A stretch of DNA of 64,000 bases from Phycisphaerae bacterium (lineage in GTDB: Bacteria > Planctomycetota > Phycisphaerae > Phycisphaerales > SM1A02): assembly GCA_002862305.1 (NCBI GenBank), contig PKCS01000028.1, forward strand, positions 1-64,000, in the 5' to 3' direction. The notes beneath the pieces were generated by a model that had not been told where the DNA came from, ran no database searches, and saw only the letters and a program-made list of their open reading frames with translations. Both the position numbers and the translations under genes were made by a program. Shown piece after piece: positions 24,536-35,203 of the stretch (the first letter of the stretch is position 1; each line of letters opens with the position of its first letter).

Positions 24536-25849
24536 TCAGACGAGGTGTTCGGCCACCATGGTCTGGGTCCGTTCCGGGCCGATGCTGACGAGGCCGATGG
24601 GGAGTTCGAGGTACTCCTCGATGAATCCGAGGTATCCCTGCGCGGCGGCAGGCAGCTCCTCCCGGGCGCAGTCGCCCTCCAGCGGGCCGTCCCAGCCCGG
24701 CAGGGTCTCGTAGACCGGCTCAACCCCGGCCAGGAGGTCGCTGTCGGGGAGGAACCGGTCGGTGGTGCTGCCGTCCGGCAGTCGGTAGCTGGTGCAGACC
24801 TTCACCTCCTCGAGCCCCCACAGGACGTCCAGCAGCATGCAGGCGACCGAGTCGACCCCGCAGAGCATCGTGGCGTATCGCACCGCGACCAGGTCCAGCC
24901 AGCCGCAGCGCCTCGGTCGTCCCGTGGTGGTGCCGTACTCGCGTCCTCGTTCGCGGATGCGCTCACCGACCGCATCATCGAGTTCGGTCGGGAAGGCGCC
25001 TGCCCCGACGCGGGTCCCGTAGGCCTTCATGATCCCGATCACGGTGTCCACGGTCCGTCCGGGCAGACCGGTCCCCGCGGGAATGCCGAGCGTCGAGCAG
25101 TTGGAGCTGGTGACGAAGGGGAAGGTCCCGTGGTCGATGTCGAGCAGGCAGGCGTTGGCGCCCTCGAAGAGCAGTCGCTTCCCCTCACGCACCGCTCCAT
25201 GGAGGTGGTAGGTGGTGTCGATGATGCGGTCCCCGAGCCGATCCGCCCAGGTCCGGCAGGACTCGAGGATCGCCCGGGGGTCCGGACGTTCCGTGCTGCC
25301 CAGCGAGCCCAGCTGCTGGGCGTGCAGTTCGCAGGCAAGTTCGATCTTCTCCTGCAGGGCGGCGCCCCCACGGCGGATGTCGCCCATGCGGACCGCCGGG
25401 GTCCGCGTGACCTTGTCGGCGTAGGCGGGGCCGATCCCCCGTCGGGTGGTCCCGATCGACCGATTGTCCTCGGGGTCCGATCGTCCGGTCAGGAACTCCT
25501 CGAGCGCCCCGTCCATCATCTTGTGGTACTCGAGCACCGCGTGCGCCCGGTCGGAGACGAAGAGGCGTTCGGAGCCGTTGATCCCCCGGGCCTCCAGCGA
25601 GTCGAGCTCCTCGATGAGCTTGCCGGGGTCCACCACCACCCCGTTGCCCACCACGCACTCGATGTCCGGATAGAGGATCCCCGATGGTATGAGGTGCAGG
25701 GCGTAGGTGTCCTCGCCCACCACCACGGTGTGCCCCGCGTTGGCGCCGCCGTTGTAGCGGACCACCACGTCGTGCCGGGCGGTGAGGAGGTCCACGACCT
25801 TGCCCTTCCCCTCGTCCCCCCATTGAAGTCCCACTACGGCGGTGTGCAT
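24536..25849 (-). CDS. purA: Adenylosuccinate synthase
   Basis: This is a 437-residue PurA, close to the usual ~430. The GTP/IMP site is clear: GLQWGDEGKGKVVD with catalytic Asp12, and YNGGANAGHTVV with His40. Later motifs are GTTRRGIGPAY, the GANACLLDIDHGTFPFVTSS loop and TTTGRPRRCGWLD. It catalyses IMP + aspartate + GTP to adenylosuccinate, the first committed AMP step. It is cotranscribed with uppS, an unrelated pathway. No clear Shine-Dalgarno precedes the ATG. Confidence 0.95.
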   Translation of the reverse strand: MHTAVVGLQWGDEGKGKVVDLLTARHDVVVRYNGGANAGHTVVVGEDTYALHLIPSGILYPDIECVVGNGVVVDPGKLIEELDSLEARGINGSERLFVSDRAHAVLEYHKMMDGALEEFLTGRSDPEDNRSIGTTRRGIGPAYADKVTRTPAVRMGDIRRGGAALQEKIELACELHAQQLGSLGSTERPDPRAILESCRTWADRLGDRIIDTTYHLHGAVREGKRLLFEGANACLLDIDHGTFPFVTSSNCSTLGIPAGTGLPGRTVDTVIGIMKAYGTRVGAGAFPTELDDAVGERIRERGREYGTTTGRPRRCGWLDLVAVRYATMLCGVDSVACMLLDVLWGLEEVKVCTSYRLPDGSTTDRFLPDSDLLAGVEPVYETLPGWDGPLEGDCAREELPAAAQGYLGFIEEYLELPIGLVSIGPERTQTMVAEHLV

Positions 25850-26007
25850 CGGATGTCCGGTCTGGATTGGGTGCCGACCCGGACCACGGTCCGGTCGCGC
25901 ACGGTGCTGGATGGCGTCCACGAGGCATTGTATCGGGCCTTGGAGAATCCGTCGCCGTGCGGGGCCTCGAGGCTCAAGACGCGCCGACAACGGGTCGATG
26001 TCCCGAT

Positions 26008-26025
26008 GGCCCCCGGTGGGGGGCC
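26008..26025 (+). other. GC hairpin upstream of the zinc-ribbon gene
   Basis: GGCCCCC and GGGGGCC form a perfect 7-bp stem with a 4-nt loop, 27 bp before the zinc-ribbon start. It may be a small terminator or an RNA structure that limits translation. The rest of the 200-bp gap after purA shows nothing definite. Confidence 0.35.
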
Positions 26026-26051
26026 AGGGAATGAACGACACGGAGCGAACC

Positions 26052-26249
26052 ATGCCAGAGTCCACCAACAACGTCGTCAAGGTCATGTGCCCGAACCTCG
26101 GATGCCAGAGGATCCTCGCGGTCCCGGCCCGGGCACGCGGGGAGGTGGTCCGCTGTGGTGGATGCAACACCAACATCCGGATCCCCGAGCCCAGAACCGG
26201 CGAGACCCGGCCCCGGCGAGGTGGTTCCAGGCCCCCCTGGGCGGCCTGA
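26052..26249 (+). CDS. Zinc-ribbon microprotein
   Basis: This is a 65-residue protein. It holds a two-CxxC-like zinc ribbon, CPNLGCQRIL (C-x4-C) and VRCGGCNTNIRIPE (C-x2-C), similar to the MJ0042-type finger that sits at the N-terminus of many bacterial proteins. A basic Arg/Gly/Pro-rich tail follows. GGAG lies six bases before the ATG, which favours 26052 over an in-frame ATG at 26031. It stands alone, so it may bind nucleic acid or a larger partner. Function unknown. Confidence 0.65.
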   Translation: MPESTNNVVKVMCPNLGCQRILAVPARARGEVVRCGGCNTNIRIPEPRTGETRPRRGGSRPPWAA

Positions 26250-26304
26250 GCGGCTCCTTGCGCGCGATCTTCCGCGAGGTACCCCCGGCCACCCCGCGGC
26301 GACC

Positions 26305-26310
26305 TAGAGT
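26305..26310 (+). promoter_or_regulatory. Candidate -10 hexamer for hemW
   Basis: TAGAGT (three to four consensus matches) lies 35 nt before the hemW ATG. No -35 was seen. Weak on its own but of the same TAnnnT form as other elements here. Confidence 0.25.
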
Positions 26311-26345
26311 GAGTCCAGCGAACACCTCGGGACGGACGCACCGAC

Positions 26346-27557
26346 ATGGGTCTCACACTCAGGCAATTCGACGGGGACCCCGCGTCGCCCGAGCCTCCCC
26401 CGACGCTGTCCTCCATCATCGGGACGGGGGCCCATCGCTTCGACGCGGCCTACCTCCACGTCCCGTTCTGCTTCCACAAGTGCCACTACTGCGACTTCTA
26501 CTCGGTCGTGGATGCAGACGACCAGCAGGAATCGTTCATCGAGCGGCTGGTGGGGGAGGTCGAACTCCAGGCGCGGCACGTCTCCGGCCCGCTCGACTCC
26601 GTCTTCATGGGCGGTGGGACCCCGACCCTCCTGCGCCCCGAGCTCCTCTCGAGGCTGCTGGAGGCGATCTCCACGCACCTCCCGCTTTCCGATGGATGCG
26701 AGTGGACCGTGGAGGCCAATCCCGAGACCGTGACCCCCGAGATCGCCGAGGTCCTCGCGGCGGGGGGGGTGAACCGCGCGAGCATCGGGTGCCAGAGCTT
26801 CTCGCCCCGACTGCTTCGTGCCCTGGAGCGCCGCCATGATCCCGCCAGCGTTCCCCGGGCCGTCGAATCGCTCCGTCGGGCGGGGATCGGTTCCTGCAGC
26901 CTCGACCTGATCATGGGCATCCCGGGTTCATCGATGGCCGACTGGCGCTCCGACCTCGAGCAGGCGATCGCCCTGGAACCCGACCACCTCTCCTGCTACG
27001 GCCTCCAGTACGAGCCGAACACCCCGCTCGCGGCGAAGCTCGCGCGAGGCCGGGTCGAAGCCGTCGCCCAGGAGGTCGAGGCCGGGATGTACGAGTGGAC
27101 CTGCGAACGACTCCGGACCGCCGGCTGGGAGCAGTACGAGATCAGCAACTGGGCCCGACCGGGACGCTGCTGTCGCCACAACCTCGTCTACTGGACCGGC
27201 GGCAGCTGGCTGGCCATGGGCCCGAGCGCGGCCGGGCACCTGGACGGCGTGCGATGGCGCAACGTGCCGCGTCACGCCTCCTGGCAGGCGGGGGACGGAT
27301 GGCCGCTGCTGGAGGACCTCGAGCGTCTCGACGACTCCACCCGCCATGGGGAGCAGCTGATGCTCGAACTGAGGTTGAATCGAGGCATCGAACTCGACCG
27401 CCTCGACTGCATGGTGCAGGGAGACGGCTGCGAGCAACGTCGCGTCGCCATCGAGACCGGTCGCCGGGACGGGCTCCTGGAGCTCGAATCCGGTCGCCTG
27501 CGCCTGACTGCCCGGGGGCGGTTGCTCGCCGATTCCCTGCTTTGCCAACTTGTCTAG
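26346..27557 (+). CDS. hemW: HemW-like radical SAM haem chaperone
   Basis: This is a 403-residue radical SAM protein of the HemW/HemN-like family. The [4Fe-4S] motif is YLHVPFCFHKCHYCDFYS (Cys42, Cys46, Cys49). Further motifs are GGGTPTLL and VNRASIGCQSFSP, and a C-terminal HemW domain is present. HemW binds haem and inserts it into proteins; it is often misnamed coproporphyrinogen oxidase. The CxxxCxxC spacing without the extra HemN N-terminal motif favours HemW. Start ATG at 26346. The next gene, a UbiA-family prenyltransferase, follows 59 bp later. Confidence 0.87.
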   Translation: MGLTLRQFDGDPASPEPPPTLSSIIGTGAHRFDAAYLHVPFCFHKCHYCDFYSVVDADDQQESFIERLVGEVELQARHVSGPLDSVFMGGGTPTLLRPELLSRLLEAISTHLPLSDGCEWTVEANPETVTPEIAEVLAAGGVNRASIGCQSFSPRLLRALERRHDPASVPRAVESLRRAGIGSCSLDLIMGIPGSSMADWRSDLEQAIALEPDHLSCYGLQYEPNTPLAAKLARGRVEAVAQEVEAGMYEWTCERLRTAGWEQYEISNWARPGRCCRHNLVYWTGGSWLAMGPSAAGHLDGVRWRNVPRHASWQAGDGWPLLEDLERLDDSTRHGEQLMLELRLNRGIELDRLDCMVQGDGCEQRRVAIETGRRDGLLELESGRLRLTARGRLLADSLLCQLV

Positions 27558-27588
27558 AGGCGGTCCCGGCGGGCAGCCGATAGTCCTC

Positions 27589-27594
27589 TAGTCT
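27589..27594 (+). promoter_or_regulatory. Candidate -10 hexamer for the UbiA-family gene
   Basis: TAGTCT lies 22 nt before the GTG at 27617, which also has a good GGAGG site at 27606-27610. Weak match; could be chance. Confidence 0.25.
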
Positions 27595-27616
27595 TCCACC
27601 CCTTCGGAGGCGTACC

Positions 27617-28576
27617 GTGCACTACCTCAGCCTGATGCGCCCGAAGGACTGGATCAAGAACGCCTTCGTGCTGATCCCGGTCCTCTTCTGGGTCAACAGC
27701 CCCGAGAACCTCGGGCTCACCGCAGCGTCCGAGGTCGCCTTCGACACCCTGGTCACCCTCCTGGGCTTCTGCATCCTCGCCTCCGGGGTCTACGCGATCA
27801 ACGACGCCCTCGACGCGGCCCGCGACCGGACGCACCCGGTCAAGCGCACCCGACCGGTGGCCAGCGGCGCGATTTCCCCGCGCAACGCGATCATCTTCGG
27901 GATGGTCCTGCTCCTGGCGTCGTTCGGCTGCTCCCTGGCGGTCGGTCCCAACGTCCTCCTGGTCTTCCTCCTCTACCTGGTGCTCCAGGCGTTCTACAAC
28001 CTCCTCGCGAAGCGGCTGGTCCTCGTGGACGCGGTGATCATCGCGCTGGGGTTCGTCCTGCGGGCGGCGGCGGGGGCGTTCGCCATCGACATCCAGCTCT
28101 CGGTCTGGCTGGTGCTCTGCGTGTTCTTCCTCTGCCTCTACCTCGCCTTCGTGAAGCGTCTCTGCGACTACTCATCCTCGCGTGCCGCGCAGGACTCAGG
28201 GTGGCGTTCACCGGCGGGCTACGACGATCCGCTCGAGCTCAACTGGCTGCTGGGCGTCAGCGGGGTGATGTCCCTGATGATGTACCTCTCCTACTCCCTC
28301 AGCGTCCACGCCTTCACGGTCTTCGGGCCGCGGGCGATCGGGTTCGCCCTGCTCTCCCCGCTGGTCCTGATCGTGATCCACCGCTTCTACCGGCTCGCCA
28401 ACGAGGGTCGCTCGGACAGCCCGTTCGCCACGATCACCAGCGACCTGACCATGCAGCTCGGCGCGGTGCTCTTCCTGGTGGGGATCGGGTTGTGTCTCTA
28501 CGTCCCGGCCGTGGAGGGGGTCCTGTCGGACCTGCTGATCCAGTTCGGTCCCGCCGGCGCGGCGCCGGCTCCCTGA
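27617..28576 (+). CDS. UbiA-family prenyltransferase, DPPR synthase-like
   Basis: This is a 319-residue membrane protein with about eight or nine predicted membrane helices. The first Asp-rich motif is YAINDALDAARDRTHPVKRTRP (Asn62, Asp66, Asp70), and a second appears around residues 190-200 (DYSSSRAAQDSG). The start is GTG with GGAGG six bases upstream. The LMRPKDWIKN opening and the HPxKRxRPxASG motif match decaprenyl-phosphate 5-phosphoribosyltransferase, which joins polyprenyl phosphate to phosphoribosyl diphosphate. That subfamily is known mainly from arabinan-making Actinobacteria. UbiA-type quinone or haem prenyltransferase is the alternative; nothing nearby decides. Confidence 0.78.
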   Translation: MHYLSLMRPKDWIKNAFVLIPVLFWVNSPENLGLTAASEVAFDTLVTLLGFCILASGVYAINDALDAARDRTHPVKRTRPVASGAISPRNAIIFGMVLLLASFGCSLAVGPNVLLVFLLYLVLQAFYNLLAKRLVLVDAVIIALGFVLRAAAGAFAIDIQLSVWLVLCVFFLCLYLAFVKRLCDYSSSRAAQDSGWRSPAGYDDPLELNWLLGVSGVMSLMMYLSYSLSVHAFTVFGPRAIGFALLSPLVLIVIHRFYRLANEGRSDSPFATITSDLTMQLGAVLFLVGIGLCLYVPAVEGVLSDLLIQFGPAGAAPAP

Positions 28577-28588
28577 CCCGTCGCCCGG

Positions 28589-29400
28589 TCAGGTGGCGTG
28601 CATGTCCCCGCGGCGGTCCCCGCCGGAGATGGTCGCCTTGATGTAATCGGCGTTCATGCGTCCGATGTACTTGATGGAGATCTCCTTGGGACAGGAGGCC
28701 TGGCATTCCGCGTAGTTGCGGCAGCTGCCGAATCCCTCCTCGTCCATCGCCTCCACCATCTTCCGCACCCGGTCTTCGCGTTCCGGCTGCCCCTGGGGGA
28801 GGAGTCCGAGGTGCCCGATCTTCGCGGAGGTGAACAGGGAGGAGGATCCATTCGGGCAGGCGGCGACGCAGGCCCCGCACCCGATGCAGGCCGAGGCGTC
28901 GAGCGCGTCCTCGACCACGTCATGCTCGATGGGGATCGAGTTGGGGTCGGGCTTGGGACCGGAGTGCACGGTGACGTAGCCGCCGGCCTGGATGATGCGG
29001 TCGAGTGCCGAACGGTCGACCATCAGGTCCTTGATCACCGGGAAGGCCCCGGTGGCGAAGGGCTCGATGGTGATGGTGGCGCCGTCCTCGAAGTCGCGGA
29101 TCTGCAGCTGGCAGGTGGTGCAGTGGCCCGGCCCGTGGGGAAGGCCGTCCACCACGATCCCGCAGGTCCCGCAGATGCCCTCCCGGCAGTCGCTTTCGAA
29201 GGCGATGGGATCACGACCCCGGCTGACGAGATCCTCGTTGAGGATGTCGAGCATCTCGAGGAACGAGGCATCCACCGGGACGTTGCCGACCTCGTAGACC
29301 TCGAAATGGCCGTGGTCCTCGCCGCGAGCCTGCCGCCAGGCCCTGATGGTGAGGGACACGGTGTCCGGGGTCGGCTGCCCGTTGTCTGGCTCCTGCTTGA

Positions 29401-29404
<4 letters not shown>
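28589..29404 (-). CDS. sdhB: Succinate dehydrogenase / fumarate reductase iron-sulfur subunit
   Basis: This 271-residue subunit carries three Fe-S clusters: [2Fe-2S] at Cys73, Cys78, Cys81 and Cys95; [4Fe-4S] at Cys173-Cys183 ([12 protein letters not shown]); and [3Fe-4S] at Cys228, Cys234 and Cys238 ([14 protein letters not shown]). It passes electrons from SdhA to the membrane haems. The start is a GTG overlapping the sdhA stop by 4 bp (GTGA), so the two are translationally coupled. The 3' end faces the UbiA gene, 12 bp away. Confidence 0.93.
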
Positions 29405-31304
<1,900 letters not shown>

Positions 31305-31317
<13 letters not shown>

Positions 31318-32090
31318 CCGGCCTCTCCTTCGGCGACCACGACCGATTCCTGCCCGGTCGGCTGCATGGCCTCGGCCGCCTCGACGTCGTCGGGGGGCGG
31401 CCCGATCGCGTTGGTCAGCATGGCCAACGGGACCGAACAGAAGCCGATGAACAATAGGACCGCCACCGCGGCCGCGCCACCACGAATGGCCTTATTGCGG
31501 GAGGGGGCGTCCAGTCCCAGGGTCTGGCACATGCTCCAGGCCCCGTGGTAGACGTGCATGCAGACCATGGCCATCATCGCCACGTAGAAGAGCGCCACCC
31601 ACCAGACGTTGAAGGCCCCCCAGATGTTGCTGTAGACCGCTCCGTACTCGTACCCCTCGGTGCCGCTGGCGTGGATGTCGATCCACCCGAAGGTGAACTG
31701 GGCGAGGTGGATCACGATGAAGACCAGGATGAGGGTCCCGCTGATCGCCATCCAGGTGGCCGCGAGGGTGGAGGCGTTCCGGCGGCGGATCGCTCGCCGG
31801 GGCCGGGAGGCCCGGTTCCGGGCCGAGAGCTGGATGATGGTCACCACGTGGGCGATCACCGCCCCGATCAGGACCACACGGGCGATCCAGAGGAAGGTGG
31901 TGTTCCCGAGGAACGAAGCGCCGATCTCCCGGAGCATCTCCGCGTACTGGTCGAGCGCGGTCGCCCCGCCGAAGGCCTTGAGGTTGCCGAGCATGTGCCC
32001 GATGATGAACCCGTACATGACCAGACCGGTGACCGCCACGACAAGCTTCTTGCCTATCGACGTGTCGTAGAATGCCATGACGCGCTTCAT
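31305..32090 (-). CDS. sdhC: Succinate dehydrogenase cytochrome b subunit (five-helix type)
   Basis: This 261-residue membrane protein matches the type B, di-haem cytochrome b558 subunit. Five hydrophobic segments are visible. The first carries [20 protein letters not shown], then [17 protein letters not shown] with His32. Later histidines ([35 protein letters not shown]) fit the other haem and quinone positions. There is no SdhD, as expected of this class. It is the first gene of sdhCAB. The DUF1844 gene lies 38 bp upstream on the same strand, so readthrough is possible. Confidence 0.88.
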
Positions 32091-32128
32091 CGTTCAGTGT
32101 CCGTTTCGAGTTCCGCCACCGCCGGGAA

Positions 32129-32596
32129 CTAGGGGGTCTCGATCACGCCCTTCCCCGTACCCTTGGTCGGGTCCAGCGGCCCCGCGGCCGCAGTATTTGC
32201 CTGTTGTTTGGCGACCGCGTCGGCCACCTGGACGAACCGGGACCTGAGTTCGGTCAGGATCTGCCCCAGTTCGGTGGTCTCGGCCTCGTCGAGGTTGCCC
32301 TTGGTCTTCTCCTCGATGACCGCGAGGAGGTCGATGGCGAACTTGCTGCCCACGAGGTCGATCACCACCCCTCCCGACTTGGGATCCGTGTAGGCCCCGA
32401 GCCCCATGATCGCCTGGGAGGCCAGCAGGCCGATGAGCCCCTTGAAATCGGCGGGGGGGAGTTCACCGGGTGCTTCGTTCCCGCCCTGCTCCTCGCGCTC
32501 GGCCTCCTGCCTGGCGAGGCGCTCCTTCTCGGCCTGGGCTTCCGCCTTCCAGTCGGTGTCGACCTGGATCTTCGGGGTCTGTTCGTCGGAGGTCAT
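32129..32596 (-). CDS. DUF1844 domain protein
   Basis: This is a 155-residue cytoplasmic protein. The first ~55 residues are charged and coiled-coil-like (WKAEAQAEKERLARQEAERE). Residues ~60-135 match the DUF1844 domain, with FKGLIGLLASQAIMGLGAYT, VDLVGSKFAIDLLAVIEEK and TTELGQILTELRSRFV. DUF1844 function is unknown; it is common in Planctomycetota and Deltaproteobacteria. The start is the ATG at 32596, which has GGAGC about 8 bp upstream; the frame runs further but without support. It is upstream of sdhCAB and may be cotranscribed. Confidence 0.8.
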   Translation of the reverse strand: MTSDEQTPKIQVDTDWKAEAQAEKERLARQEAEREEQGGNEAPGELPPADFKGLIGLLASQAIMGLGAYTDPKSGGVVIDLVGSKFAIDLLAVIEEKTKGNLDEAETTELGQILTELRSRFVQVADAVAKQQANTAAAGPLDPTKGTGKGVIETP

Positions 32597-32653
32597 TCTT
32601 GCTCCAAATGTGCGGGGTTGCGATGGAAGGGCACGTCCGAGGGCGAATGTCTG

Positions 32654-32659
32654 AGTATA
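32654..32659 (-). promoter_or_regulatory. -10 hexamer for the DUF1844 gene
   Basis: TATACT on the minus strand (five of six consensus bases) lies 57 nt before the ATG at 32596, in the 110-bp region shared with the divergent lipoprotein gene. Confidence 0.4.
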
Positions 32660-32706
32660 GTCTCCCTGAGGCCCGAAATCCCCGTTTGCCGGCGTCCGAG
32701 AACCGA

Positions 32707-34005
32707 ATGTACCCAAGAGCCCTCCCCGTGCTGGTCACCGCCCTCTCCCCGCTGATGCTGCAGGGGTGCCTGTTCACGGTGACCGAGTCGGTCCCCTCCG
32801 GTTCGCGCCCGGTCCAGCTGGCCGATTTCTCAGACGCCTCCGACACCCCGCCGAGCATCGTCCAGCAGGTGCCACGCGAGGTCATCGCCCCGCCGGAGGT
32901 GGTCACCACCACCCGGGAGACCCGGATCGGGGACACCGAGGTGAGCGAGACCAGGCGGGAGGTCATCGTGAATCAGCCCGGTATCGGCCCCGAGGGTGCG
33001 GAGCTGGGTTCGATCGACTTCAACGAGACGGTCAAGACCGGCGTGCGCTGGCCGGTGGACGGCCTGGTGGGCCAGATCAACGGACGCCCGGTCTTCGCCG
33101 CGGAGTTCTTCCTCCCGATCGAGGATCGCCTGATCCGTCTCGCGGCGGACTCGAATCCCGCGGAATCCCAGCGCGCGATCATCTCCCTCGTCCACGATCG
33201 ATGGATGAGCTTCGTGAACAGCGAGCTGGTGGTCGCGGAAGCCGAGTCCGGGCTCAACCTCCAGATGCAGCAGGGCCTCTTCGCGTGGCTCGGGGAGCTC
33301 GAGAACGAGGTCACCGCCCAGCGCGGCGGGACCCGCTTCGGGGCCGAGAAGAGCCTGATGGACGAGACCGGGATGACCATGGAGGAGTTCCTCGACCAGC
33401 AGCGGAAGCTCGGACTCGCCGGTCAGTTGATCCGGAAGAGGGTCCAGCCGAGGGCGATCGTCTCCTGGCGTGACATCGAACAGAGCTACCGCGCCGACAT
33501 CGATGTCTACATGCCACCCGGACAGGTGGTCATCGGCCGGATCCTGCTGCTGAACCGCCGCGACGCCGACAAGATCGCACGCGTCCGACAGGCCTTCGCC
33601 GAGGGGCGCTCCCTGCAGGACGTGGCGGTCGAGCTGGGCATCAAGGACGACGGGGAATGGCGGACCTTCACCCTCGACAACCGCGACGTGAGCGACCTCT
33701 CCGACCTGAAGCAGGAAGTGCGCGACGGGCTCAAGGGGCTCGAGGTGGGGATGCCCACCGCCGCGATCGAGGGCAGGACCTCCACCAGCTGGTACTGCGT
33801 GCTGCGATACATCGTGCCCCCCGCTCGGAGCATCTTCGATACCGGGGTCCAGCTCGGCATCCGGAACCGGCTCGAGGGCATACGCTACGACCTCGAGGAG
33901 CAGAAGTACCTCGAATCGCTCCGCAGGCGGTGGGTCAACGACGAGATCTCCAAGATGGAGCTTCGCCTGATCGACATCGCGTTGCGGCGCTACTGGCAAC
34001 CCTAG
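32707..34005 (+). CDS. SurA/PrsA-like peptidyl-prolyl isomerase lipoprotein
   Basis: This is a 432-residue exported protein. The N-terminus MYPRALPVLVTALSPLMLQG leads to a lipobox LQGC (Cys21), so it is probably a lipoprotein. After an acidic linker, residues ~115-265 resemble the SurA N-terminal helical domain (VDGLVGQINGRPVFAAEFFL, then long helices with ESQRAII). Residues ~290-390 fit a parvulin-like fold (GQVVIGRILLLNRRDADKIA, then a short repeat of G-rich turns), which ends near VLRYIVPP. The catalytic parvulin residues are not clear, so a chaperone role is safer than an isomerase one. It probably helps outer-membrane or secreted protein folding. The start is chosen to give the signal peptide. 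The 3' end overlaps the convergent yraN by 4 bp. Confidence 0.68.
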   Translation: MYPRALPVLVTALSPLMLQGCLFTVTESVPSGSRPVQLADFSDASDTPPSIVQQVPREVIAPPEVVTTTRETRIGDTEVSETRREVIVNQPGIGPEGAELGSIDFNETVKTGVRWPVDGLVGQINGRPVFAAEFFLPIEDRLIRLAADSNPAESQRAIISLVHDRWMSFVNSELVVAEAESGLNLQMQQGLFAWLGELENEVTAQRGGTRFGAEKSLMDETGMTMEEFLDQQRKLGLAGQLIRKRVQPRAIVSWRDIEQSYRADIDVYMPPGQVVIGRILLLNRRDADKIARVRQAFAEGRSLQDVAVELGIKDDGEWRTFTLDNRDVSDLSDLKQEVRDGLKGLEVGMPTAAIEGRTSTSWYCVLRYIVPPARSIFDTGVQLGIRNRLEGIRYDLEEQKYLESLRRRWVNDEISKMELRLIDIALRRYWQP

Positions 34006-34406
34006 CGCCCGCCGATCGCCCCGGGCCGCCCCCCTTGCCCGCGATGGAGGACCCGGAACCCCTCGAGCGCGGTGACCGAGGACCCTCCCCCCGAACAGTC
34101 CACGAGGATCCCGTCCACCCGCAGTCCGTGGCCGGCGAGCAGGCCGGCTCGCTCGAGGGCCCGGGCCGCGGCCGCGATCCGATGGCGCTTGCGTCGGTCC
34201 AGGGCGGCACCCGCGGCACGCACGCCCGACGCGCTCGCCTTCACCTCCACGATCACCACGTCCACGCCGTCCGGGCTCAGCAGGAGCAGGTCCACCTCGC
34301 TGCGGCCGAGTCGCAGGTTCCTCGCAAGGATCCGGTATCCCCTTCGCCGGTAGTGGCGTGCCGCCACCCGTTCCCCGCGCCGTCCCAGTGCCTGCGTCGC
34401 CGACAT
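34002..34406 (-). CDS. yraN: YraN family (UPF0102) endonuclease-like protein
   Basis: This 134-residue protein matches the UPF0102/YraN family. Motifs are GRRGERVAARHYRRRGYRI, LRLGRSEVDLLLLSPDGVDV and VIVEVKA. The PD-(D/E)xK-type catalytic residues would be Glu37, Asp39, Glu54 and Lys56. YraN-type proteins are RecB-like nuclease folds of uncertain role. The C-terminus is Gly/Arg-rich. The gene ends inside the 3' end of the convergent lipoprotein gene. Upstream on the same strand are a GGAGG site and TAGGGT (34430-34435). Confidence 0.85.
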   Translation of the reverse strand: MSATQALGRRGERVAARHYRRRGYRILARNLRLGRSEVDLLLLSPDGVDVVIVEVKASASGVRAAGAALDRRKRHRIAAAARALERAGLLAGHGLRVDGILVDCSGGGSSVTALEGFRVLHRGQGGRPGAIGGR

Positions 34407-34491
34407 GCCGCCACCTCCCCGTCACCCGGACCCTAGCCCCCCTGGTCATGAAATCCCGTCGAACTGCACAAACGCCTCGCCCGGGACCCGC

Positions 34492-34497
34492 TAGGCT
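34492..34497 (+). promoter_or_regulatory. -10 hexamer 6 nt before ATG (leaderless type)
   Basis: TAGGCT, six bases, then ATG at 34504. No Shine-Dalgarno and no evident -35. Confidence 0.45.
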
Positions 34498-34503
34498 GAG
34501 CCC

Positions 34504-35169
34504 ATGAGCGCTTCCTCCCCCAGTCCCGACCACGACGCTCGCGACTCGAGTGATCCCCTGGCGGCCTATCGATCCGCGGTCCGCAGTCTCGGTCCCGGCT
34601 TCGGCGCGACCCTCTGGGCCTCGCCCGCCACCCAGATCCTGCGCTTCGACGTGCTGATCGACCTCCTCGGCCCGCATCGCCTGCGGGACCGGGTGGTGCT
34701 GGACCTCGGGTGCGGGGACGCGGCACTCGGACAGCGTCTCCTCGATCGGGGCATCAAGGTCGGGCGGTACGTGGGGATCGACGGGGTCCTCGAACAGGTG
34801 GAGTCGGCCCGGGGCCGCGGCCTGGCGGATGCCACCCTCGTCTGCGAGGACCTGCTCGCCTCCCCAGGGAGCCTGGGGCGGTTCGGGGGGGAGGTCGCCC
34901 TGATCTCCGGTACCCTCAACACCATGAGCGAGGAGCAGGCCCGGACCCTGGTCGCGGAGGCGTTCTCGTCGGTCTCCATCGGGGTGGGCTTCAATTTCCT
35001 CTCCGATCGTCCTGCCTCCCATCGCCGGGACTCGGATCTGGGTCCGGCCCGTCGGCACGACGTCCTGGGCTGGATCGACTTCGCCCTGTCCCTCTCCCCC
35101 CTGGTCAGCTTCCGGCAGGACCACCTCGAGGGCCACGACGCCGCGATCCTCGTCACCCACCACACTTGA
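34504..35169 (+). CDS. Class I SAM-dependent methyltransferase-like protein
   Basis: This is a 221-residue protein with a Rossmann-type methyltransferase fold. Motif I is VVLDLGCGDAALGQ near residue 65. A following acidic strand end, YVGIDGVLEQVESARGRG, fits SAM ribose binding. The rest is less conserved and gives no substrate hint; GFNFLSDRPAS fits the later strands. It has its own -10 element and is followed 34 bp later by a glutamine amidotransferase. Substrate unknown. Confidence 0.75.
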   Translation: MSASSPSPDHDARDSSDPLAAYRSAVRSLGPGFGATLWASPATQILRFDVLIDLLGPHRLRDRVVLDLGCGDAALGQRLLDRGIKVGRYVGIDGVLEQVESARGRGLADATLVCEDLLASPGSLGRFGGEVALISGTLNTMSEEQARTLVAEAFSSVSIGVGFNFLSDRPASHRRDSDLGPARRHDVLGWIDFALSLSPLVSFRQDHLEGHDAAILVTHHT

Positions 35170-35195
35170 GCTGGGGGGGGCGCAGCGTCTAAGCT
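35166..35195 (+). promoter_or_regulatory. Promoter for the amidotransferase gene, near-leaderless
   Basis: TTGAGC (35166-35171) and TAAGCT (35190-35195) are 18 bp apart, and the ATG at 35204 lies eight bases after the -10. The -35 overlaps the stop codon of the upstream methyltransferase gene. Confidence 0.5.
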
Positions 35196-35203
35196 GGCAG
35201 GTC

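Noticed and set aside
32440-32706. Longer N-terminus for the SurA-like lipoprotein (frame open from 32470)
   Set aside because: It would bury the signal peptide and lipobox and overlap the divergent DUF1844 gene and its promoter.
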